A stretch of DNA of 64,000 nt from CBDDFS01 sp965227255. GTDB taxonomy: Bacteria; Bacteroidota; Bacteroidia; Flavobacteriales_E; Vicingaceae. The position numbers were made by a program, and so were the translations under genes. Positions 1 through 7,625 of the stretch are shown here, piece by piece; position 1 is the stretch's first letter; each line of letters opens with the position of its first letter. The stretch spans positions 310,001-374,000 of the forward strand of contig CBDDFS010000002.1 in assembly GCA_965227255.1 (NCBI GenBank), given 5' to 3'. The notes beneath the pieces were generated by a model. It was not told the DNA's origin. It ran no database searches and saw nothing but the letters and a program-made list of their open reading frames with translations.

Positions 1-711
1 CCATGCAGAAATAAAATACGAACTGCTGCAATAGAAGAAGACAGGCAGTCCTAAAATTAGATTGATATATCCAAAAAACGCTCCAAACTGTTCATCGGCA
101 TACATACCCTCTGAAAAGTATTCGGGAAAGCTGAGCAGCATTATATTTCCAAATGCAAAACCGGCAATGCCAAGTTTATAGGCATAGGTAAGATCCCGCC
201 TGCGATTCGCCGTTTTGCGCTCCTTTTGATCCAGTTCTATGAGCGGTCGGTAACCAATTGACTCGAGCAATTCCGCGACTTCTCTTAAGGACATTTTTCC
301 GGAATCATATTGAATACTGACTTCCTTTCTCAAAAAATTGACTTCCGACCTGCTGATATTTTGATTGATCTCGTTTAGATTCTCAAGCAGCCAGATACAG
401 GAAGCACAGTGCATGCCGGGCACATTAAACTTTACTTTCTCAACGCCGCCGGCAGAAAAATCCAGCAAGTCATCTCTTATTTTCTGAATGTCGAGATAGG
501 AGTAGTCCGAGAATATTTTTTCCTCTTTTCTAAGTCCCGGAGTCTTCTCCATTTCATAATACTCGACCAATTCATGAGCGGAAAGTATTTCATATACTGT
601 TTTACAGCCTTGACAACAAAATGATTTATCATCGAATTTGATCCTGGTGGTAACACATAGGTCACCGCAATGAAAACATGATGTTATATCTTGCTTGGTC
701 TGGCTGGACAT
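1..711 (-). CDS. ccoI: Heavy-metal translocating P-type ATPase, CcoI/FixI type (5' part, truncated by window edge)
   Basis: Reading leftward from the ATG at 711, 237 codons are visible before the window ends. The N-terminus holds the Cys-rich metal-binding domain found on CcoI/FixI-type copper ATPases (CFHCG near residue 12, then FCCQGC near residue 31). It is followed by an HMA-like domain with GMHCASC near residue 96, and then the first hydrophobic helices (around residues 170-237). The phosphorylation and ATP-binding domains lie outside the window. Proteins of this family load copper into cbb3-type cytochrome oxidase, so ccoS/ccoNOP would be expected just beyond the edge. The metal-site motifs make the family call strong; the cbb3 role is inferred from the family. 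Confidence 0.85.
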   Translation of the reverse strand, partial: MSSQTKQDITSCFHCGDLCVTTRIKFDDKSFCCQGCKTVYEILSAHELVEYYEMEKTPGLRKEEKIFSDYSYLDIQKIRDDLLDFSAGGVEKVKFNVPGMHCASCIWLLENLNEINQNISRSEVNFLRKEVSIQYDSGKMSLREVAELLESIGYRPLIELDQKERKTANRRRDLTYAYKLGIAGFAFGNIMLLSFPEYFSEGMYADEQFGAFFGYINLILGLPVFFYCSSSYFISAW

Positions 712-716
712 GGCCG

Positions 717-724
717 CAAATGTA
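717..724 (-). promoter_or_regulatory. Putative Bacteroidota -7 box for ccoI
   Basis: On the minus strand TACATTTG matches the TAnnTTTG -7 consensus exactly and lies 5 nt before the ATG. That would make the transcript nearly leaderless. No well-spaced -33 TTG is visible, so confidence is limited. Confidence 0.3.
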
Positions 725-794
725 AGGATTGAATCAAGCTTTGAATGCTGACACAAGTTGGGAATAAATATGCTATTTTTCAGAAAAATTTAAG

Positions 795-1316
795 ATGCAA
801 AGACAAATTCCATGGTGGTTCTTACTTGTTAAAGGTCTGTTCATACTGATCATAGGATTATTCTTTTTGACCGATCCCAAGAATGCGGCTAAAAGTCTGG
901 CCTTCTACATTGGGCTGTTGTTATTCCTGGGTGGACTATTCTCTTTTTATCATGTTTATCAGCAACGAAAAAGGGGCGACTCACCTCCCTCCTCCTACCT
1001 GATACCGGGAATGGTGTTGATTTCCGGAATCATTTTGCTCTTCTTCACGCAGTATGCGTTATTCCTCTTTGCTCTGTCGATAGGTTTGTGGATTCTGATT
1101 GATGGGATATCACAGATCCGAAGTGGTGGAGAGGTTAAAAAAATTGATGTGGGAATGGGTCGTTTTTTGGTATTCATGGGGGTTGTATCAGTAATTTTAA
1201 GTTTGCTCATCATCCTCAATCCTCAAGGCCTCGTCAATTTTATCAGCATAATATTTGGGTTGATCCTGAGTATTTCTGGTGTCTTTCTAATTGGTTTGGG
1301 AATTAGCACTCGTTGA
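795..1316 (+). CDS. DUF308 (HdeD-like) integral membrane protein
   Basis: A 173-residue, almost wholly hydrophobic protein with about six predicted membrane segments in hairpin pairs (first at residues 8-25, last at about 150-170). It carries the repeated glycine-rich helices typical of the DUF308/HdeD family. HdeD of E. coli is linked to acid resistance, but the biochemical role of the family is not settled and nothing here narrows it. It is divergent from ccoI, and its stop codon overlaps the putative TTG start of the next gene, so the two are probably co-transcribed. Confidence 0.7.
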   Translation: MQRQIPWWFLLVKGLFILIIGLFFLTDPKNAAKSLAFYIGLLLFLGGLFSFYHVYQQRKRGDSPPSSYLIPGMVLISGIILLFFTQYALFLFALSIGLWILIDGISQIRSGGEVKKIDVGMGRFLVFMGVVSVILSLLIILNPQGLVNFISIIFGLILSISGVFLIGLGISTR

Positions 1317-1918
1317 GTTTGGAAGAAGAAGGAACATATCAGGAAGATCAGATGTTTATTCCGATCCCCGAGATTCTCTATTCAGATCTCACCGGAAAAC
1401 CAATGACGAATTGCGTCAGTTGCGACAGAAATCTTCTGAATTCAAGCGAGCCATATATCATTGAAAAGGCTTTCAGGCATTACTCTGAATACGGCATAAA
1501 CAATACCATATTTGAGTACATTATGTGTATGCCTTGTGCTCAGAACGTACATGAATCCATGTCAGTGGAATCGCGCAAAAAGATTGAGGAATATTTTGCA
1601 CACATTGATCTTCCCAGGAGGAGTCAGGAGCTTTGGGAAGAATTTGGAAACGACTTCGATTCATGGGTCAAAAAATGTCTGGTTAATGGAAGCGACATTA
1701 ATCAGCAGGATGAGTATCAGTTGTGTGCTCAATGCGTGGGTGACAAAGTTGTATTCTCGCTTCTTCCCTATATGCTGAGCTTCGATGCTTCGGATGAAAT
1801 CGCCTCTTTACTTTCTGCAAAAACACTGGAAGAATACGACCGTTTTATTGATGATAATTTCGGATTGCCACCTGAATTTAAAAAGGCGCTGAAAGATAAC
1901 CCGGTGATCCTGGCTTAG
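1313..1918 (+). CDS. Cys-rich hypothetical protein with paired CxxC motifs
   Basis: 201 residues if read from the TTG at 1313, which overlaps the stop of the DUF308 gene. An alternative ATG at 1352 has a better-looking AGGAAG five bases upstream, so the true start is uncertain. The protein is soluble, acidic and without a signal peptide. It has three CxxC pairs (CVSC near residue 35, CMPC near residue 68, CAQC near residue 139), which suggests structural zinc or iron binding. I do not recognise the family. It ends tail to tail with the DUF481 gene, the two stops overlapping by 4 nt. Confidence 0.7.
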   Translation: MSLEEEGTYQEDQMFIPIPEILYSDLTGKPMTNCVSCDRNLLNSSEPYIIEKAFRHYSEYGINNTIFEYIMCMPCAQNVHESMSVESRKKIEEYFAHIDLPRRSQELWEEFGNDFDSWVKKCLVNGSDINQQDEYQLCAQCVGDKVVFSLLPYMLSFDASDEIASLLSAKTLEEYDRFIDDNFGLPPEFKKALKDNPVILA

Positions 1919-2949
1919 AGGCCGAAAGTATATTGCAAGCTTCCGACTAAACCGTAGTCATTGTTTGCTGCTTCTTCAGATGCGGGTTTGCTGTCGTAGT
2001 TATCGTAGACCTGAAATTCTATGAAGAAATTGTTCAATAATTCAAACCGGATCTTGAGGGTAAGTTCAAGTCTGTGACGATTTTCGACCGTAAAACTGGG
2101 GTAGTAATTTGCTCCTGCCGTCAGATAAACTTCAGGATCGGTATATTTAAATACCCGTGCATCCAAAGCAACAAGGCCTTCCCCATTATTCGTGCTATTT
2201 CCTTCTGAAATGGTTGTTTCTTCATTGCCAATACCCCCGAGAATAAATCGAATCCTTGCAATATTGGTATGCAATAAGTCAACGCCATATCCAGCACCAA
2301 CCCAGGTTCTGTTCTGAATATCAAGTTCTGTGTTTTGCTGAATACCCGTAAATACGGTAGCGAATTGACGGCCCACGGTGGCCCTGTTAACATTGAGCAT
2401 TAAGTCCTGTTTGGCAGTTATTCTCTCCGGCTGTTGGGTTCGGATAGAATTCACATCAATGGCTGAAAAATATAATTCATCGGTATAGGATATATACGCG
2501 TTAAAATTCGACTGAAGAACGTCGGAGGCTTTGGTATAACTCAGCCCGGCCCCAAGATTCCCTGAGAACCTGCTCCAAAAAACCCTTTTAACCTGTGTTA
2601 TCCCAACAACATTATCAACTGGCACATTAAATTCTCCCTCATTACTTACAATCCTTAAAGCGTTTGGAATGTTGATAGAATCGAGACTGCCATATATCTT
2701 TGTTTTGTCTTCCAATTCAACCTGCACAAATTTGTCTGGGGCAAAGATGTTGCTCACTTGATACCACTTGATCTGAACAGTGCTCATGGTCGATGTTTTG
2801 AACTGAAGGATATCAAGGTCAAGCTTCTTGATTTCACCTGTAAGGTGATCACCGTTTTTTAGAATCACTACATCTGTTTTCTGTGCTGACAGAGCCAAAT
2901 GGAGTACTGAAAAAAATACGGTGAGTAAATGGTGCTTCGCCTTCTTCAT
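1915..2949 (-). CDS. DUF481-family outer-membrane protein
   Basis: About 344 residues from MKKAKHH; another ATG lies two codons upstream at 2955. A signal peptide ends at about residue 22 (ALSAQ). An N-terminal beta-rich domain (about 25-125) contains the phrase LKNGDHLTGEI, common ahead of DUF481 barrels. The C-terminal half alternates polar and hydrophobic residues, with GAGYGVDL-type strands, and ends in an aromatic-hydrophobic strand (LQYTFGL) typical of outer-membrane barrels. The family includes E. coli YdiY; its function is unknown beyond outer-membrane location. It is a single leftward gene, divergent from the J-domain gene. Confidence 0.75.
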   Translation of the reverse strand: MKKAKHHLLTVFFSVLHLALSAQKTDVVILKNGDHLTGEIKKLDLDILQFKTSTMSTVQIKWYQVSNIFAPDKFVQVELEDKTKIYGSLDSINIPNALRIVSNEGEFNVPVDNVVGITQVKRVFWSRFSGNLGAGLSYTKASDVLQSNFNAYISYTDELYFSAIDVNSIRTQQPERITAKQDLMLNVNRATVGRQFATVFTGIQQNTELDIQNRTWVGAGYGVDLLHTNIARIRFILGGIGNEETTISEGNSTNNGEGLVALDARVFKYTDPEVYLTAGANYYPSFTVENRHRLELTLKIRFELLNNFFIEFQVYDNYDSKPASEEAANNDYGLVGSLQYTFGL

Positions 2950-3080
2950 GCACATAATTCAGGCCGCAAATATGCTAAAAACCTCAGTAATAAACGGCTC
3001 ATAATCAAACATTTTAGGCCGCCGTCTCGTTTATATATAGGCCGCTTTTATGTAATTTTCAGACACCTGATAAGATTCTA

Positions 3081-3614
3081 ATGAATCGTCTTCAAAAATA
3101 TAACCAGGTCCTGGGTCTTAAAGGCTCAGTAAACATGGAAGAGTTGAAAAAGCTCTACCGGGAGAAAGCCAAAACCTTGCATCCCGACAGAAATCCGAAT
3201 AAGGCTTCACACGATGACTTTATATTACTTGGAGAAGCCTATGAATTTTACAAGCAGATGCTTCTACAGGCTGAAGAAAAGAAAAAGGATGATTTCTTTA
3301 AGTCAAAAAAATACCCTGAACGTTATTACAGCGAAAAATGGAACGTAGAAAAAAGAAAAGCCGCAAGACGAAAGGCTGCAGAAAAAGCGAAGATGAAATA
3401 TGAAATGTTTGAGAAGAAGGGTTATTACAAAAGACTAGACAAACTTTTTTATTTGGTTGATGTGATCCGTTTTCTTGCCGCACTTGCTATGCTGAGCGTC
3501 TTTCCTATTTTTATGTTTTTCCAGGACCAATTCAAGGGTTTGATCATTGCCCTCTTTGTGCAATTCATCACTTATAAATTGTGGTCCGGGGCTCTTAAAC
3601 GATTCTTGAGATGA
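3081..3614 (+). CDS. J-domain (DnaJ-like) membrane-anchored protein
   Basis: 177 residues. The N-terminal ~70 residues form a J domain with the HPD tripeptide at residues 34-36 (LHPDRNPN), the motif that stimulates Hsp70 (DnaK) ATPase. A strongly basic, probably helical linker follows (about 75-125), then two hydrophobic segments (about 128-150 and 153-168). There is no zinc-finger or substrate-binding domain, so this is a class-C J protein, probably recruiting DnaK to the inner membrane. Its TGA overlaps the ATG of the YCII gene (ATGA), implying translational coupling. Confidence 0.8.
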   Translation: MNRLQKYNQVLGLKGSVNMEELKKLYREKAKTLHPDRNPNKASHDDFILLGEAYEFYKQMLLQAEEKKKDDFFKSKKYPERYYSEKWNVEKRKAARRKAAEKAKMKYEMFEKKGYYKRLDKLFYLVDVIRFLAALAMLSVFPIFMFFQDQFKGLIIALFVQFITYKLWSGALKRFLR

Positions 3615-4018
3615 TAAAATATCTGTTACTAATAATTCTGCTTATTCCTTCTTTCATTTATTCACAGGAAAAAAGTGAAAGAGAGTTTTTGATTAATGAA
3701 GGAGACACCTCTTATGTGATGAAACAATACATCATGTGTTTCTTGTTGAAAGGAGAGAATCGAAATCAATCTGAGGAAGAAGCTGCAAAAATTCAGGAAG
3801 GCCATATGCAGCACATTAATGACCTGGCAGAGCAGGGACTTGTTGTGCTGGCAGGTCCATTTGGAGACGATTCCGAAAAGCGCGGAATTCTGCTTTTTGA
3901 TGTCGGAAGTGTTGAAGAGGCCGAAAAACTTGAAGCTGATGATCCTGCTGTGGTGGAAGGTAGATTGAAAATGGAATTTCATCCGTGGTGGACGGCAAAA
4001 GGAACAGTTTTAAAATGA
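3611..4018 (+). CDS. Exported YCII-related domain protein
   Basis: 135 residues starting inside the stop of the J-domain gene. A signal peptide (about 1-18, cleaved after FIYS) precedes a YCII-like ferredoxin-fold domain. Recognisable parts are the His in HMQHINDLAEQG, the GPFGDD turn, and the closing VEEAEKLEADDPAV helix with the final HPWW strand. YCII proteins are small alpha+beta proteins, some with hydrolytic or dehalogenase-like activity; most, including exported ones like this, have no assigned substrate. Confidence 0.8.
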   Translation: MIKYLLLIILLIPSFIYSQEKSEREFLINEGDTSYVMKQYIMCFLLKGENRNQSEEEAAKIQEGHMQHINDLAEQGLVVLAGPFGDDSEKRGILLFDVGSVEEAEKLEADDPAVVEGRLKMEFHPWWTAKGTVLK

Positions 4019-4078
4019 TAGAAATCCAAGATTATCAAAGGAAATTAACAGAGTTTAAGAAAAATGGGCATATCCGCA

Positions 4079-4109
4079 TTTGGTAGCTAACCTTTGTTTA
4101 ATATATTTG
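4079..4109 (+). promoter_or_regulatory. Bacteroidota-type promoter for the HNH gene
   Basis: TTTG at 4079-4082 and TATATTTG at 4102-4109 are separated by 19 nt, which fits the -33 TTG / -7 TAnnTTTG arrangement of Bacteroidota sigma factor promoters. The ATG lies 21 nt downstream of the -7 box. Confidence 0.55.
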
Positions 4110-4130
4110 TTTATCTCCAAAACTATAGCC

Positions 4131-4703
4131 ATGACAAAAACATTCAGTGATGAAGTATGGAAAGAGCTTGACGTTATCCCGGAAGGGGTAAGATTGAAGT
4201 ATGCTGTTTCCAATTACGGACGTGTAATGAGTTATAAGGATTCCATTGAAAATGGTAACATCCTAAAGGGCGGACTCATTGGCGGTTATCCGATTTTAAA
4301 AGTACGTCCAAAAGGAAAGGACAAAACTTTCTATGTGCACAGACTGATAGGTGATTATTTCCTGGAAAGAAAAAATGACGAGCAGCAATATGTTTTACAT
4401 CTTGATTATGACAAAACGAATAATCATGTAAATAACTTGCGCTGGGCGACCAAAAGGGAAATGGAAATCCATCAGCAGGGAAGTCCTTATGTGAAAAGAG
4501 CACGAGAACTAAGATTGCTGAAGAAACCTCAGAAAGGGCATAAACTAACAAGCACACAAGTTCTTCATCTCAAGAAAAAAATCTTCGATCCAAACAGAAA
4601 GACAAGATTGAAAATATTGGCCAAGCAATTTGGCATCAGCGAGATGCAGTTATACCGGATTAAGTCTGGCGAGAACTGGTCGCACGTAAAGCTAGAAGAC
4701 TAA
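4131..4703 (+). CDS. Free-standing NUMOD4/HNH endonuclease-like protein with C-terminal HTH
   Basis: 190 residues from the ATG at 4131; an upstream in-frame TTG at 4080 falls on the promoter and is rejected. Residues ~6-60 match the NUMOD4 DNA-binding module (KYAVSNYGRVMSY, GGYPILKV). Residues ~70-115 match an HNH_3-type nuclease core (VHRLIGDYF, then LHLDYDKTNNHVNNLRW). The C-terminal ~50 residues look like a helix-turn-helix (LAKQFGISEMQLYRIKSG). This architecture is seen in homing-type and phage-borne nucleases. Here the gene stands alone between chromosomal genes with its own promoter and terminator and no intron, intein or phage neighbours. Function beyond DNA binding or cleavage is inferred. 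Confidence 0.75.
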   Translation: MTKTFSDEVWKELDVIPEGVRLKYAVSNYGRVMSYKDSIENGNILKGGLIGGYPILKVRPKGKDKTFYVHRLIGDYFLERKNDEQQYVLHLDYDKTNNHVNNLRWATKREMEIHQQGSPYVKRARELRLLKKPQKGHKLTSTQVLHLKKKIFDPNRKTRLKILAKQFGISEMQLYRIKSGENWSHVKLED

Positions 4704-4711
4704 ATATGATG

Positions 4712-4741
4712 AGCGGTTGATTATTCAACCGCTTTTTTTTT
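4712..4741 (+). terminator. Rho-independent terminator after the HNH gene
   Basis: A perfect 9-bp stem (AGCGGTTGA / TCAACCGCT) with a TTAT loop is followed directly by a T run. It isolates the HNH gene from the peptidase gene. Confidence 0.9.
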
Positions 4742-4768
4742 ACTTTTCACGGCCAAACATTAACGGTC

Positions 4769-6907
4769 ATGAAAAAGTACACCTCCCTCCTACTAACGAT
4801 TCCCTTTATCTTCTCTTGTTCTGATAACGGAGACGCAGTTCAAAGAACTTTTACTTATCCTGAAACGAAAAAAATTGATCATGTGGATGATTATCATGGT
4901 CAAAAGGTTGAAGACCCATATCGCTGGCTGGAAAACGATACCTCAGCTGAAACCGCCGAATGGGTTGAAGCCCAGAATAAAGTGACTTTTTCATTTCTGG
5001 AAGAGATCCCTTTCCGTCAAAAGATCAGAGATCGCCTTGAGGACCTTGTTAATTACCCCAGACAATCAGCGCCAAGCTGGACGGGCAATTATTATTTCGT
5101 TCGAAAAAACGACGGGCTTCAGAATCAAGACGTGATCTATGTTAAAGAAGGGCTTAATGGCACAGAAAGTGTCTTTATCGACCCTAACGAATTTTCTGCA
5201 GAGGGCACCACAACTTTTGGCATCGCGGAATTTTCAGAAGATCATACCAAGGTAGTGATGTCCAAATCTGAGGCGGGTTCTGACTGGAGGCAGCTAATTA
5301 CCTATGACATTGCCTCTAAATCTTCAACGGGAGATACACTTAAATGGGTAAAATTCGGAGGCGCAACCTGGTACGGAGATGGTTTCTTTTACAGTCGCTA
5401 CCCGGAGCCTGAAGAAGGCACAGATTATTCGGCAAGCAATTCCTTTCACACCGTTTATTACCACAGATTCGGAACGGATCAAAAAGAGGATGTTGTGATT
5501 TATAAAAACGATTCTATTCCTAATCGTTATCACTGGATCGGTATGACTGAGGACAAGGAATATATGATCCTTTACATATCAACAGGTACAAATGGTTATG
5601 AATGCCATTATCGAAAAACCACACTCGATGATGTTGGATTCACTGCCCTCTTCACAGGGTTTGAGCACAAAAGCTCCATCATTGATCATGTAGATGGCAG
5701 GTTCCTTGTTCGAACTGACATCGGTGCGCCGAATTACAGGCTGGTTTCCATAGACCCCAATAATCCGGCAGAAGAAAACTGGATCGAGGTCATCCCTGAA
5801 AATGAACATTTACTTCAGGGAACAAATACGGCAGGAGGCGTTTTGTTCGCAAAATATCTTCAAAACGCACAGGGGAAAATGTATCGAATGAACCTTGATG
5901 GAAGTGAAAAAGAAGAAATCGAAATGCCATCCGCCGGCAATATTTATGGTTTTGGAGGAGAGCGAGAAGACAGCCTTGTTTTTTACGGATTTTCTTCATT
6001 CACGAATCCTGGAAGTACATATTCGTATAACATTCGTACCAAGGAATCCAAGCTCTATTATCAACCGGAGCTGAAATTCAATCCAGACGAGTACATCTCT
6101 GAACAGGTATTCTATCCCTCCAAGGATGGAACGAAGATCAGTATGTTCATCATACGTAAGAAAGATGTTGCTCTGGACGGTCGTGCGCCTTGCATGCTTT
6201 ATGGGTATGGTGGATTTAACATCAGTCTTACGCCTGGTTTCAGCTCTTCCAGAATACCCTGGCTGGAGAGCGGAGGAATTTACGCAATGCCAAACTTGAG
6301 AGGGGGTGGTGAGTACGGTGAGGAATGGCACAAGGCCGGGATGCTTTTGAAGAAACAAAATGTATTCGATGATTTTATTGCAGCTGCCGAATACCTGATT
6401 AAAGAAAAATACACCTCTTCGGATATGTTGGCTATTTCCGGTCGATCTAATGGAGGTCTTCTGGTTGGAGCGGTCATGACTCAACGACCCGACCTGATGA
6501 AGGTTGCGCTGCCTGGTGTGGGAGTAATGGATATGCTGCGATACCACAAATTTACCGTTGGCTTTGGCTGGGCCGTTGAATATGGAAGCAGCGATGAAAA
6601 AGAACATTTCGAGAATCTGATAAAATATTCACCTCTACATAATCTGAAAGAGGGAACGTCCTACCCTGCAACAATGGTTTATACGGCTGATCACGACGAC
6701 CGTGTTGTTCCTGCTCACTCCTTCAAATTCGCGGCACGACTGCAAGAGTGTGATTCCGGACAAAATCCATGTCTGATCAGAATTGAAACTCAGGCCGGCC
6801 ATGGGAGTGGTAAACCCATGAGTAAACGCCTGGATGAAGTTGCAGACTTATGGTCCTTCGCCTTTTTTAATATGGGCTATTCACCTTTTGAATTGGCAGA
6901 AAAATAA
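4769..6907 (+). CDS. Prolyl oligopeptidase family S9A serine peptidase (lipoprotein)
   Basis: 712 residues, the usual length for an exported prolyl endopeptidase. The N-terminal signal ends in a lipobox-like IFSC, so it is probably a periplasmic lipoprotein. A seven-bladed propeller region (about 75-430) is followed by the alpha/beta-hydrolase domain. The catalytic Ser is residue 560 in GRSNGG, the Asp lies in ADHDDRVVP near residue 640, and the His is residue 678 in QAGHGSGKP. All three are intact. The enzyme should cleave short peptides after proline. It follows the terminator of the HNH gene, and its stop abuts the convergent recO stop. Confidence 0.93.
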   Translation: MKKYTSLLLTIPFIFSCSDNGDAVQRTFTYPETKKIDHVDDYHGQKVEDPYRWLENDTSAETAEWVEAQNKVTFSFLEEIPFRQKIRDRLEDLVNYPRQSAPSWTGNYYFVRKNDGLQNQDVIYVKEGLNGTESVFIDPNEFSAEGTTTFGIAEFSEDHTKVVMSKSEAGSDWRQLITYDIASKSSTGDTLKWVKFGGATWYGDGFFYSRYPEPEEGTDYSASNSFHTVYYHRFGTDQKEDVVIYKNDSIPNRYHWIGMTEDKEYMILYISTGTNGYECHYRKTTLDDVGFTALFTGFEHKSSIIDHVDGRFLVRTDIGAPNYRLVSIDPNNPAEENWIEVIPENEHLLQGTNTAGGVLFAKYLQNAQGKMYRMNLDGSEKEEIEMPSAGNIYGFGGEREDSLVFYGFSSFTNPGSTYSYNIRTKESKLYYQPELKFNPDEYISEQVFYPSKDGTKISMFIIRKKDVALDGRAPCMLYGYGGFNISLTPGFSSSRIPWLESGGIYAMPNLRGGGEYGEEWHKAGMLLKKQNVFDDFIAAAEYLIKEKYTSSDMLAISGRSNGGLLVGAVMTQRPDLMKVALPGVGVMDMLRYHKFTVGFGWAVEYGSSDEKEHFENLIKYSPLHNLKEGTSYPATMVYTADHDDRVVPAHSFKFAARLQECDSGQNPCLIRIETQAGHGSGKPMSKRLDEVADLWSFAFFNMGYSPFELAEK

Positions 6908-7624
6908 TCAGGAGAAAAGCTCTTCCAGAATTTCTTTTGAATTGACTTCATCGAATTTATCGATGTGTATTCTATAATAGTCGAGCAAGGCAGAAAGCAA
7001 TTTGCGACGCTGTGCTGAAGAGATTTTTACTTCAGAGGCAAGCATATTGTCACTCTTTAAAAAGGATAGGAATACTTTCGCTTCTTCAGAATCTAGAATT
7101 GCCCCATGAAGTGGTTCGTCGATGGTGAATCTGCCTTCATAAAGATCAAATATGCTGTGTTCTTGAACGTGCTGTTCATTGGGACTGAAGCCCAAATGCT
7201 GGCTTAGAATGATTAGGAACTTTAAATGAAAATTCGCATAACTTTCTTCGGTTTTGTCCAACTCATTTAAAGATTGAATCACAAATCTGAACAGATCCTC
7301 ATCAACGTGATATTCGCCTATGGTCTTTTGTAAGACCTCATTCAGGAACATAATGATCGATGCTTTCTCGAGATTGGTCATCAGATCATAGAACTTCTCC
7401 TTTAAAAGAATTTCCTTTGCCACGGGCAAGTTACCCTTTCCTGTTCCCGAAACAATTTCAAGGATACAAAGTGGAGGCAAAACGATCTTGTTCTTTCCTT
7501 TAAGTTTGGAAGAATGGAGAAAGAAAGTTTTATTTCCTTCCTCTATGGTAAAGGTCTGAAGAATGAGATTCTTCTCACCGTATTTGATTTTCTTCAGAAG
7601 TATGGCCGTGTACTTCCGTGCCAT
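6908..7624 (-). CDS. recO: DNA repair protein RecO
   Basis: 238 residues with the RecO N-terminal OB-fold (residues 1-78, starting ARKYTAILLKKIKYGEKNLI) and an alpha-helical C-terminal domain. The four-Cys zinc motif of some RecO proteins is absent, which is common in Bacteroidota. RecO works with RecF/RecR to load RecA on SSB-coated gaps. It lies directly downstream of porZ with one base between the genes, so the two are probably co-transcribed. Its stop codon touches that of the convergent peptidase. Confidence 0.9.
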   Translation of the reverse strand: MARKYTAILLKKIKYGEKNLILQTFTIEEGNKTFFLHSSKLKGKNKIVLPPLCILEIVSGTGKGNLPVAKEILLKEKFYDLMTNLEKASIIMFLNEVLQKTIGEYHVDEDLFRFVIQSLNELDKTEESYANFHLKFLIILSQHLGFSPNEQHVQEHSIFDLYEGRFTIDEPLHGAILDSEEAKVFLSFLKSDNMLASEVKISSAQRRKLLSALLDYYRIHIDKFDEVNSKEILEELFS

Positions 7625-7625
7625 A

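Noticed and set aside
4131..4703. Prophage or mobile intron suggested by the HNH gene
   Set aside because: Neighbours are ordinary chromosomal genes on both sides, with no integrase, structural phage gene, intron boundaries or repeats.
5996..6607. 203-codon leftward ORF inside the prolyl oligopeptidase gene
   Set aside because: It lies wholly opposite the catalytic domain, which has intact motifs; composition looks like a shadow frame.
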